Part shown: piece after piece, positions 1 to 5,864 of the stretch | Layout of the letters: each line of letters opens with the position of its first letter | Numbering within the stretch: position 1 is the first letter of the stretch | Source: Desulfobacteraceae bacterium | Lineage (GTDB): Bacteria > Desulfobacterota > DSM-4660 > Desulfatiglandales > Desulfatiglandaceae | Reading direction: 5' to 3' | DNA: 5,864 nucleotides | Assembly (NCBI GenBank): GCA_011042035.1 | Contig: DQZA01000070.1 | Span: 1-5,864 of the forward strand | Notes under the pieces: generated by a model | Database searches by the model: none | What the model saw: the letters and a program-made list of their open reading frames with translations, nothing else | What the model was told of the DNA's origin: nothing | Program-made: the position numbers and the translations under genes

Positions 1-1
1 C

Positions 2-907
2 AAGGCCCTGGGCACCTTTTGTTGTACCGGTGAGGGCGGTTACCCCGACGAGTTGAAACCCTATGATGACCACGTGATTACCCAGGTTGCTACGGGTCTT
101 TTTGGGGTAAGGGAAGAGACCATCCAGCGAGTACGCATTGTTGAATTCAAATATGCTCAGGGTGCGAAACCCGGGCTGGGCGGACATCTTTTAGGTGATA
201 AGGTGACTCCCGGAGTTGCCCGGATGCGCGAGGCTGTGGTGGGGTATCCCTTGTTTTCACCTTTTCCATTCCACAGCGTCTATTCGGTGGAGGACCACAA
301 GAAGCATGTTGACTGGATAAAGGCGATAAACCCAAAGGCAGTGGTATCGGTGAAGGTATCTACGCCCACTGACGTAGATATGGTTGCAGTCGGGAGTTAT
401 TATGCCGGGGCTCACATTATCCACCTAGATGGGAGCTATGGGGGTACTGGGGCTGCTCCCGATATAGCCAAAAAGAACATAGCCATGCCCATCGAGTACG
501 CTGTTCCTCGCGTGCATCGATTCTTGATGGACGAGGGGGTGAGGGACAAGATAACGGTGGTGGCGAGCGGCGGAATAAGAACACCCCACGATGTAGCCAA
601 GATTATAGCCCTCGGGGCAGATGCGGTAGTCACGGGAACGGCAGACTTGGTGGCCCTTGAGTGCGTGAGGTGTCATAATTGTGAGAGTGGAAGGGGTTGT
701 GCAAGAGGCATTGCCACTACGGACCCAGAACTCATGGAGCTTATTGACTTGGACTGGGGGACACAGCGCATTGTCAACATGTTCATGGCTTGGAGGCGCG
801 AACTTATTCGCATCCTAAAGAAGCTGGGCATGAAAAGTATTAGGGAACTGGTTGGCCGCACGGATTGCCTGGTGCATTTGGATTATATGAAAGAAGGCAG
901 GAGTTAG
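2..907 (+). CDS. gltB: FMN-binding glutamate synthase domain protein, 5' truncated by window edge
   Basis: This is the FMN/Fe-S synthase module of the glutamate synthase large subunit, where ammonia is added to 2-oxoglutarate and the imine is reduced; it would be cytoplasmic. The visible 301 codons begin mid-gene: the frame is open to base 2 and encodes TGEGG (26-40), a family motif, so the TTG at 53 is an internal Leu and not a start. Further family marks are KPGLGG (167-184), the glycine loop LDGSYGGTGAAP (425-460), and the FMN phosphate-binding segment ASGGIRT (563-583) to ADAVVTG (617-637). Next come four cysteines at codons 662, 671, 680 and 698 (C-x2-C-x2-C-x5-C), then GIATTDPE, in the place of the family's Fe-S cluster motif. 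The protein ends after the synthase domain, with no GXGXG domain, unlike full-length bacterial GltB; that domain lies in the next gene. Archaeal-type glutamate synthase is the best reading. A GlxD/MgsC-like N-methylglutamate synthase subunit is the main alternative. The domain call is secure; the exact substrate is not. Confidence 0.9.
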   Translation, partial: KALGTFCCTGEGGYPDELKPYDDHVITQVATGLFGVREETIQRVRIVEFKYAQGAKPGLGGHLLGDKVTPGVARMREAVVGYPLFSPFPFHSVYSVEDHKKHVDWIKAINPKAVVSVKVSTPTDVDMVAVGSYYAGAHIIHLDGSYGGTGAAPDIAKKNIAMPIEYAVPRVHRFLMDEGVRDKITVVASGGIRTPHDVAKIIALGADAVVTGTADLVALECVRCHNCESGRGCARGIATTDPELMELIDLDWGTQRIVNMFMAWRRELIRILKKLGMKSIRELVGRTDCLVHLDYMKEGRS

Positions 908-937
908 TCATTAGGCGTCAGGCACTAGGCCTGAGTA
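903..937. repeat. Degenerate 7-bp tandem repeat at the 3' end of the FMN-domain gene
   Basis: Read in steps of seven from 903, the sequence gives GTTAGTC, ATTAGGC, GTCAGGC, ACTAGGC and CTGAGTA, with a loose consensus NTTAGGC over the first four units. The first unit contains the stop codon of the upstream gene (TAG, 905-907). Part of the tract, 918-934, also forms a 6-bp inverted repeat (TCAGGC / GCCTGA, loop ACTAG). No T-run follows, so it does not look like an intrinsic terminator. The function is unknown; slippage-derived intergenic repeat is the simplest view. Confidence 0.5.
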
Positions 938-950
938 AAAGGACCAAAAG

Positions 951-967
951 GGTTTTCACTTAAAACC
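951..967. repeat. Short inverted repeat between the two glutamate synthase genes
   Basis: GGTTTT (951-956) and AAAACC (962-967) pair perfectly around the 5-base loop CACTT. The stem has four A-T pairs and two G-C pairs, so it is weak, and no U-tract follows directly; TTTT appears only at 981-984. It could be a minor mRNA hairpin in the 145-bp gap. A terminator is not supported. Confidence 0.3.
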
Positions 968-987
968 TGGAGCCTTGAGCTTTTAGC
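967..987. repeat. Second degenerate 7-bp tandem repeat (three units)
   Basis: Three consecutive heptamers, CTGGAGC, CTTGAGC and TTTTAGC, share the end AGC (GAGC in two) and exact 7-base spacing. This is the same period as the tract at 903-937 in the same gap, with a related but different unit. The rest of the gap (988-1052) shows no convincing promoter, terminator or small gene. Confidence 0.4.
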
Positions 988-1052
988 CCATTTCATAGGC
1001 CTCTGCGGGATCATCACTATCCCCTGCACTTTGAAACGGATTTGCGACAGGG

Positions 1053-3707
1053 ATGACTGAAGGTATTATGGAGCGAGCGGAGCACATAAGAAGGATAATA
1101 CAATCAAGGGCCGAATTGGTGAAGGGACTCCTCCCTTTACGTATGGAGAAGAGGGAAGAAGAGGGAGGGTGTGGTGTTACTGGTTTTGCGTGTAGCGTGC
1201 CTGTACGGGGTAAACACATCTTTGAACCCTCTCGGCAAATGCACAACCGTGGAAATGGCCGTGGCGGGGGCATCGCTGCCATGGGCTTTGACCATAAGAT
1301 GCTTGGGGTATCCCGTGATGTGCTTGAACAGGACTACATCCTGCAGATCGCCCTGCTAGAAGAAGGGGTCATGGGTGAGTTGGAAAAACGGTTTATTGAG
1401 CCCGTGTTCGAGGTGCATTCGTCCGGGCCATTGCCCCATGTGGATGATTATCGCGATATTCCAGGGCTGGAGGTCAGACCTCCAGATGTATGGCGCTATT
1501 TTGTGCGGGTAAAGCCTCATGTGCTCACGGAGTTTGTGGAGAAAAACCAGCTGCAGGACCTAAAGGAGAGACAGGCTGAGGATGAATTCGTTTACCAGAA
1601 TAGTTTCCGAATCAACAAGGCCTTCTATGATGCCTACGGCAAGCAACAGGCATTTGTGCTTTCCCATGGGAGGAACTTTTTTATCTTGAAGATAGTGGGA
1701 TATGCTGAGCAAGTGGTTCAATATTACAAACTAGACAACTTTAAGGCCCATATATGGATTGCACACCAACGTTACCCCACTAAGGGCAAGGTATGGCACC
1801 CAGGTGGTGCGCATCCTTTTATTGGGATGAATGAGGCCTTGGTCCATAATGGTGATTTTGCCAACTACTATTCAGTGGCAGAATACCTGAAGCAGCGCAA
1901 TATCTATCCCCTTTTCTTGACCGATACAGAGGTTTCGGTGCTGCTTTTTGATCTATATAGCCGGGTATATGGCTATCCCCTGGAATATGTGATAGAGGCC
2001 CTAGCCCCTACCATGGAAAGAGACTTCGACCAACTTCCCCCAGAAAAGCGGGATGTATACGGGGCAATACAGGCCACGCATATCCATGGCTCACCCGATG
2101 GACCGTGGTTTTTCATAATAGCGCGGAATGATACGGTAAAGCAGCGCTTTCAATTGATTGGTATTACGGACACTGCAATGCTCAGGCCCCAGGTATTTGC
2201 CCTTCATGATGGGCAGGTCCAGGTGGGCCTTATTTGCTCGGAGAAACAGGCAATTGATGCCACCCTCAGAAGCCTCGCAGATGAAGACCCTCGGGCGGGG
2301 ACAGTGGCCGATAGATACTGGAATGCCAGGGGCGGAAGCCACACTGACGGCGGCGCCTTCATATTTAATCTTGATCCCATCCCAGGAAATGATACGGAAC
2401 GAAAACTCACATGCATAGATAAATTCGGTAGAGAAGTGAAAATACCACAAGGGCAGGTGCCGTATCTTCCCGGCAGAGTTTATTACACGCTCGATACCAC
2501 AGAAGGAAATAGATTTGATCTCCGAAGATTCTTTGATTTACAAAGGCCTGACCTTTTAATAGATTTTATCAAAAATGGCATCAAGGACTGGGATTATGCA
2601 AACCTTGTTGACTGTCTCAAGGAAATAAAGAAATGGACACTAGAGAACGACGCCTATTTTGAGGTTGCTCTTGAGGCCATCACACACTTGATCGATCGAC
2701 GATATCCCACGTTTGACAAGAAAAGAAGGTCTGTTTTGCAGATTCTAAACCATGCGCTGGAGAACATCTTTCGCCACTTTCCCAGTCTCCAAACGGAGAA
2801 GGCTGATACTGGCTACAGACTCATTGACTGGGAAACAAGGCAATTTTTTAGAGGACCTTCTTATGACGAGAAGGTATTAATAATAGATGCAACGCTCTTC
2901 CCACCAGAAGGAGACCATTGCGACAGCCGTCTGATGGCCGAGGCGTACTTCAGGGGATGGAGAAGGTTTATCGTATTTGGCTTAAGGGGTCAGCGTTTCC
3001 ACGGATGTGGCTTTGGGCCAAGCTCTGGCGGTGTAAGGATAGATATATATGGCAGCCCGGGTGACTATCTTGGCTCAGGGATTGACGGCATGAGTATCTA
3101 TGTCCACAGCAATGCCCAGGATCAATTGGGGCAAATCATGAAATCGGGCAAACTTGTAATCTATGGTGATACAGGCCAGACCTTTATGTACGGCGCAAAA
3201 GGGGGAGAGGTTTACGTTATGGGTAATGCTGCCGGCAGACCTCTTATTAACGCTGTGGGCAAGCCGAGGGTGGTCATAAATGGGACGTGTCTGGATTACC
3301 TGGCTGAGTCCTTCATGGCGGGGGACCCCCTTCATGGCGGTGGATTCGTGATCCTCAACGGAATGACATTTGACGATGAAGGGAATGTGGTTCCACAGGC
3401 GATACCCTACCCAGGATCCAACCTTTTTTCCCTTGCATCAGGGGGCGCGATCTATGTACGGGATCCTCATTGTCAGATAGAGGAACAACAACTAAACGGA
3501 GGAGAGATTGTACCAATAACCGAAAAGGATTGGGAGCTGATCCTTCCATATTTGCAAGAAAATGAAAGGCTGTTCGGTATTTCCATAGAAGAGGATCTAT
3601 TGAAGGTTGAGGGACAGCGTTTGAACCCCCTTGAGATTTACCGCAAGGTCCGGCCAGAGGGAAAGGGTGATATAAAGTCCGACGGCCTAGAGGAGTGGGG
3701 TGAGTAA
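1053..3707 (+). CDS. Class II glutamine amidotransferase-GXGXG fusion protein (split glutamate synthase subunit)
   Basis: This protein should release ammonia from glutamine for the FMN-domain partner encoded just upstream. Cys40, in GGCGVTGFA, matches the N-terminal nucleophile of Ntn-type amidotransferases, implying removal of a propeptide of about 39 residues; E. coli GltB has a propeptide of similar size. Likely glutamine-site residues are Arg240 (HQRYPT), Asn266-Gly267 (HNGD) and Asp291 (LTDTE). An AHPF motif lies between Arg240 and Asn266. Residues about 455-600 are a mostly helical linker I do not recognise, somewhat AT-rich (about 42% GC over 2461-2880 by hand count). Residues about 635-845 are a glycine-rich GXGXG beta-helix (GLRGQRFHGCGFG, GSPGDYLGSGIDG, GGEVYVMGNAAG), as at the C-terminus of GltB. 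The FMN domain that normally lies between these two modules is absent. The start is 1053 or the in-frame ATG at 1068, which has the better Shine-Dalgarno spacing. The stop codon overlaps carA by one base. The symbol is left blank because gltB normally denotes all modules in one chain. Confidence 0.88.
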   Translation: MTEGIMERAEHIRRIIQSRAELVKGLLPLRMEKREEEGGCGVTGFACSVPVRGKHIFEPSRQMHNRGNGRGGGIAAMGFDHKMLGVSRDVLEQDYILQIALLEEGVMGELEKRFIEPVFEVHSSGPLPHVDDYRDIPGLEVRPPDVWRYFVRVKPHVLTEFVEKNQLQDLKERQAEDEFVYQNSFRINKAFYDAYGKQQAFVLSHGRNFFILKIVGYAEQVVQYYKLDNFKAHIWIAHQRYPTKGKVWHPGGAHPFIGMNEALVHNGDFANYYSVAEYLKQRNIYPLFLTDTEVSVLLFDLYSRVYGYPLEYVIEALAPTMERDFDQLPPEKRDVYGAIQATHIHGSPDGPWFFIIARNDTVKQRFQLIGITDTAMLRPQVFALHDGQVQVGLICSEKQAIDATLRSLADEDPRAGTVADRYWNARGGSHTDGGAFIFNLDPIPGNDTERKLTCIDKFGREVKIPQGQVPYLPGRVYYTLDTTEGNRFDLRRFFDLQRPDLLIDFIKNGIKDWDYANLVDCLKEIKKWTLENDAYFEVALEAITHLIDRRYPTFDKKRRSVLQILNHALENIFRHFPSLQTEKADTGYRLIDWETRQFFRGPSYDEKVLIIDATLFPPEGDHCDSRLMAEAYFRGWRRFIVFGLRGQRFHGCGFGPSSGGVRIDIYGSPGDYLGSGIDGMSIYVHSNAQDQLGQIMKSGKLVIYGDTGQTFMYGAKGGEVYVMGNAAGRPLINAVGKPRVVINGTCLDYLAESFMAGDPLHGGGFVILNGMTFDDEGNVVPQAIPYPGSNLFSLASGGAIYVRDPHCQIEEQQLNGGEIVPITEKDWELILPYLQENERLFGISIEEDLLKVEGQRLNPLEIYRKVRPEGKGDIKSDGLEEWGE
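1059..1063 (+). promoter_or_regulatory. Candidate ribosome binding site favouring the ATG at 1068
   Basis: GAAGG lies 4 bases before the ATG at 1068. The ATG at 1053 has only AGGG touching it, with no spacer. This favours 1068 as the true start, which would shorten the protein by five residues and place the catalytic Cys at residue 35. A stop codon at 1032-1034 rules out a start much further upstream. Confidence 0.4.
3690..3695 (+). promoter_or_regulatory. Ribosome binding site of carA, inside the preceding gene
   Basis: GAGGAG lies 11 bases before the carA ATG at 3707, within the last codons of the amidotransferase gene. With the TAATG overlap of stop and start, it supports translation of carA by re-initiating or coupled ribosomes. 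Confidence 0.6.
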
Positions 3708-4855
3708 TGGAACTAGACCAGCCAAGGGCTCTCCTGGCACTGGAAGACGGCACATTGTTTGAAGGCAGGTCTTTTACTGGGCACGGAGAGGTAACCGCCG
3801 AGGTGGTATTCAACACCAGCATGTCAGGCTACCAAGAAATACTTACGGATCCGTCATATTCGGGACAGATGGTAACAATGACATATCCGTTGATAGGCAA
3901 TTACGGAATCAACGACGAAGACGTGGAATCGAGCGGGGTACAGGTATCGGCCTTTCTTGTGAAGGAATACCAGGAGTTTCCCAGCAACTGGCGGGCAAGG
4001 GCCAGCCTTGCGGATTATCTCAAGGCTGCCAATGTTCTTGGGGTTGAAGGAATTGATACCAGGGCCCTGACCAGGCACATTAGGCTAGAGGGTGCCATGA
4101 TGGGAGCTTTGTCCACGTTGGATCTTGATCCGGACTCCCTGGTGGAAAAGGCGAGAAATGCACCACATATGATAGGCCGGGATCTTGTAAAAGATGCGAC
4201 CTGCCGCAATCCATACCTCTGGTGGAAAGGTAAACCAGAGCCACTAGAGGTTGGGCTGGCTTCCTTTGAATGGCCTGATGGCAGGGGAAAATACCGGGTA
4301 GTGGCGATAGATTACGGCGTGAAATACAACATTTTAAGATCCTTAGAGAATAGGGGATGCAATGTGCTGGTAGTTCCTGCCACCACCACGTCGGCAGAGA
4401 TAGACAAGCTTGAGCCAGACGGTCTGTTCCTAAGCAATGGTCCAGGGGACCCCGCTGCTGTGACCTATGCAGTGGAGACCATCCAGGAGCAGTTGGGAAA
4501 GCGTCCGACCTTTGGTATATGCTTAGGCCACCAATTATTGGGTCTAGCACTGGGTGCAAGGACGTACAAGTTAAAGTTCGGACACAGGGGGGCAAACCAG
4601 CCGGTAAAGGATCTTGCCACGGGCAAGGTGGAAATAACGTCGCAGAACCATGGCTTTTGCGTGGATATGGAATCCCTCAAAGGAGCGGATATTGAGCTCA
4701 GTCATGTGAATCTAAACGACAACACCCTTGAGGGCCTTGTTCACAAGAAGATTCCCCTGTTCTCTGTTCAATATCATCCAGAGGCCAGCCCTGGCCCCCA
4801 TGATGCGAGTTACCTGTTTGATCGATTTGTGGGGATGATGGGGAAGGTTAAATAG
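3707..4855 (+). CDS. carA: Carbamoyl phosphate synthetase small (glutaminase) subunit
   Basis: CarA hydrolyses glutamine and channels ammonia to CarB, which makes carbamoyl phosphate for pyrimidine and arginine synthesis in the cytoplasm. At 382 residues it has the same length as E. coli CarA. The N-terminal CarA-specific domain carries NTSMSGYQE and DPSYSGQ, with Ser50 matching the glutamine-contacting Ser47 of E. coli. The C-terminal class I amidotransferase domain starts near residue 195 (VVAIDYGVK) and has NGPGDP, the nucleophile Cys272 in GICLGHQ, NHGF, and His357/Glu359 in QYHPEASPGPHD, completing the catalytic triad. All key residues are intact, so the gene looks functional. The ATG overlaps the TAA of the upstream gene by one base and has a good Shine-Dalgarno sequence, which fixes the start. 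carB follows after 92 bp. There is no room for a separate leader, so regulation most likely follows the glutamate synthase transcript. Identification is very secure. Confidence 0.98.
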   Translation: MELDQPRALLALEDGTLFEGRSFTGHGEVTAEVVFNTSMSGYQEILTDPSYSGQMVTMTYPLIGNYGINDEDVESSGVQVSAFLVKEYQEFPSNWRARASLADYLKAANVLGVEGIDTRALTRHIRLEGAMMGALSTLDLDPDSLVEKARNAPHMIGRDLVKDATCRNPYLWWKGKPEPLEVGLASFEWPDGRGKYRVVAIDYGVKYNILRSLENRGCNVLVVPATTTSAEIDKLEPDGLFLSNGPGDPAAVTYAVETIQEQLGKRPTFGICLGHQLLGLALGARTYKLKFGHRGANQPVKDLATGKVEITSQNHGFCVDMESLKGADIELSHVNLNDNTLEGLVHKKIPLFSVQYHPEASPGPHDASYLFDRFVGMMGKVK

Positions 4856-4882
4856 TTAAATGGTGAATGGTTAAAACGGTTA
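4847..4882. repeat. Degenerate short direct repeats at the carA 3' end
   Basis: Copies of GTTA or GTGA start at 4847, 4855, 4863, 4870 and 4879, spaced 8, 8, 7 and 9 bases apart. The first three are followed by AAT and the fourth by AAA, giving units like GTTAAAT and GTGAATG. The tract includes the last codons and stop of carA (TAG, 4853-4855). It is AT-rich compared with the flanking genes. It resembles the heptamer tract at 903-937 in its placement over a stop codon, but its unit and spacing differ. No function is evident. Confidence 0.45.
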
Positions 4883-4936
4883 TATTGTCGAATTGCTTTG
4901 AGATGTAAGCCAGTTAGTTAATCCACGCCAATTCCT

Positions 4937-4943
4937 GTGAGAG
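4937..4943 (+). promoter_or_regulatory. Weak candidate ribosome binding site of carB
   Basis: GTGAGAG ends 4 bases before the carB ATG at 4948 and is the only purine-rich stretch at a plausible distance. An in-frame stop at 4915-4917 and the lack of another ATG, GTG or TTG in frame make 4948 the only credible start. The rest of the gap (4883-4936) shows no clear promoter or terminator. Confidence 0.35.
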
Positions 4944-4947
4944 CAGA

Positions 4948-5864
4948 ATGCCCAAGCGAACTGACATCAAGAAAATACTTATAATAGGCTCCGGACCCAT
5001 TGTGATAGGGCAAGCCTGCGAGTTTGACTATTCTGGAACCCAGGCCTGCAAGGCACTGAAGGAAGAAGGCTACGAGGTTGTCCTTATAAATAGCAATCCT
5101 GCTACCATCATGACCGACCCGGGCATGGCCCATCATACTTACCTGGAACCCATTACACCTGAATTTGTTTCAAAGGTCTTGGAACGGGAAAGACCTGATG
5201 CGTTGCTACCCACCCTTGGAGGCCAAACAGGGCTCAACACTGCTGTGCAGGTAGCCAAGTCAGGGCTTACAGATGAATTGGGAGTGGAGCTCATTGGAGC
5301 TTCATTGCCCGTTATCTTGAAGGCTGAGGATCGAGAGCAGTTCCGAGATGCCATGAGTCATATTGGGCTGAGGGTCCCAAAAAACGGCATCGCCAGATCC
5401 ATGGAGGAAGTCTATGACATCGCGGAAAGGATAGGTTTTCCAATTATCATTAGGCCGAGCTTTACCTTGGGGGGCACTGGAAGCGGCGTTGCTTACAATA
5501 GGGAAGAGCTTGAAGTAATTGCCAAGGCAGGGCTTGATGCCAGCATGATCTCCGAGATCATAATGGAGGAATCCCTCATAGGGTGGAAGGAATACGAGTT
5601 GGAAGTGATGAGGGATTTCAAGGACAACGTGGTGATTATATGTTCCATTGAAAACTTTGACCCCATGGGGATTCATACCGGTGACAGCATCACCGTGGCA
5701 CCGGCCCAGACCCTCACCGACCGAGAGTACCAGGATATGAGGGATGCGGCCATCGCCATAATAAGGGAAATCGGCGTGGAGACGGGAGGGTCAAACATTC
5801 AATTCGCCATTCACCCGGAAACGGGAGAAATGGTGGTCATTGAGATGAACCCGAGGGTGTCCCG
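4948..5864 (+). CDS. carB: Carbamoyl phosphate synthetase large subunit, 3' truncated by window edge
   Basis: CarB uses two ATP, bicarbonate and CarA-supplied ammonia to make carbamoyl phosphate. The 305 complete codons cover the preATP-grasp region and most of the first (carboxyphosphate) ATP-grasp domain; the full protein in this family is about 1070 residues. The start MPKRTDIKK and the motifs GSGPIVIGQACEFDYSG, NSNPATIMTDP, PTLGGQTGLN, RPSFTLGGTGSG, ESLIGWKEYE and MGIHTGDSITVAPAQTLTD are classic. Numbering is close to gapless against E. coli CarB: the metal ligands fall at Gln285, Glu299 and Asn301, and the cut final codon (CG-) would be residue 306, which is Arg in E. coli. The nucleotide-binding glycine loop reads GGTGSG where E. 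coli has GGSGGG. Its place after carA fits a carAB unit in the same transcript. The right-hand end is the window edge and not a sign of a broken gene. Confidence 0.98.
   Translation, partial: MPKRTDIKKILIIGSGPIVIGQACEFDYSGTQACKALKEEGYEVVLINSNPATIMTDPGMAHHTYLEPITPEFVSKVLERERPDALLPTLGGQTGLNTAVQVAKSGLTDELGVELIGASLPVILKAEDREQFRDAMSHIGLRVPKNGIARSMEEVYDIAERIGFPIIIRPSFTLGGTGSGVAYNREELEVIAKAGLDASMISEIIMEESLIGWKEYELEVMRDFKDNVVIICSIENFDPMGIHTGDSITVAPAQTLTDREYQDMRDAAIAIIREIGVETGGSNIQFAIHPETGEMVVIEMNPRVS

Noticed and set aside
53..55. TTG as start codon of the first gene
   Set aside because: The frame is open to base 2 and encodes the family motif TGEGG just upstream, so the gene continues past the left edge.
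918..967. Rho-independent terminator between the FMN gene and the next gene
   Set aside because: Both candidate stems (918-934, 951-967) are only 6 bp and neither is followed by a T-run, so the two genes may still be co-transcribed.
975..999. Sigma-70-like promoter (TTGAGC with a following AT-rich block)
   Set aside because: The possible -10 block (CATAGG) is a poor match and only about 13 bases away.
983..1282. Minus-strand open frame reaching into the 908-1052 gap
   Set aside because: Most of it is the reverse complement of the N-terminal amidotransferase region, and it has no ribosome binding site or family resemblance.
3355..3822. Long minus-strand open frame across the end of the amidotransferase gene and the start of carA
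   Set aside because: It lies antisense to two confidently identified genes and its translation shows no recognisable family or motif.
4080..4595. 171-codon minus-strand open frame inside carA
   Set aside because: carA is intact with all catalytic residues on the plus strand; the antisense product is low-complexity in appearance and resembles no family.
4856..4947. Pyrimidine-responsive attenuator or riboswitch before carB
   Set aside because: The gap is 92 bp, over a third of it a simple AT-rich repeat, with no strong hairpin, T-run or PyrR-type motif visible.

Overview
The window is a compact, all-plus-strand stretch of nitrogen-assimilation genes with no phage, transposon, CRISPR or RNA gene visible. 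Four coding regions fill almost all of it. In order they are: the 3' part of an FMN-domain glutamate synthase protein (cut by the left edge), an 884-residue class II glutamine amidotransferase joined to a C-terminal GXGXG domain, carA (small, glutaminase subunit of carbamoyl phosphate synthetase), and the first 305 codons of carB (large subunit, cut by the right edge). Only two gaps exist, 908-1052 (145 bp) and 4856-4947 (92 bp). Both hold short degenerate repeat tracts that start at the stop codon of the gene before them.

The first two genes together supply the three catalytic modules of a glutamate synthase large subunit (amidotransferase, FMN/Fe-S and GXGXG), but in an unusual split: the FMN module is a separate upstream protein, and the two outer modules are fused directly to each other. 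Archaeal-type glutamate synthases and the GlxBCD/MgsABC group (N-methylglutamate synthase) separate the same modules. Glutamate synthesis is the most economical reading beside carAB, but the amino acceptor cannot be proved from sequence. No electron-donating small subunit (GltD-like) lies in the window; it could be upstream of the left edge.

The amidotransferase-GXGXG gene overlaps carA by one base (TAATG), so the two should be co-transcribed and translationally coupled, with carB following 92 bp later. All visible products use glutamine nitrogen, or are expected to: one pair to make glutamate, the other to make carbamoyl phosphate for pyrimidines and arginine. carA therefore has no leader of its own in which a pyrimidine attenuator could sit.

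The organism is a bacterium with roughly 50% GC and frequent AGG/AGA Arg and ATA Ile codons. The archaeal-type split glutamate synthase together with E. coli-like carA/carB suggests a sulfate-reducer-like Desulfobacterota (former Deltaproteobacteria) or related anaerobe, possibly thermophilic. This is inference from style and gene content, not a firm assignment.
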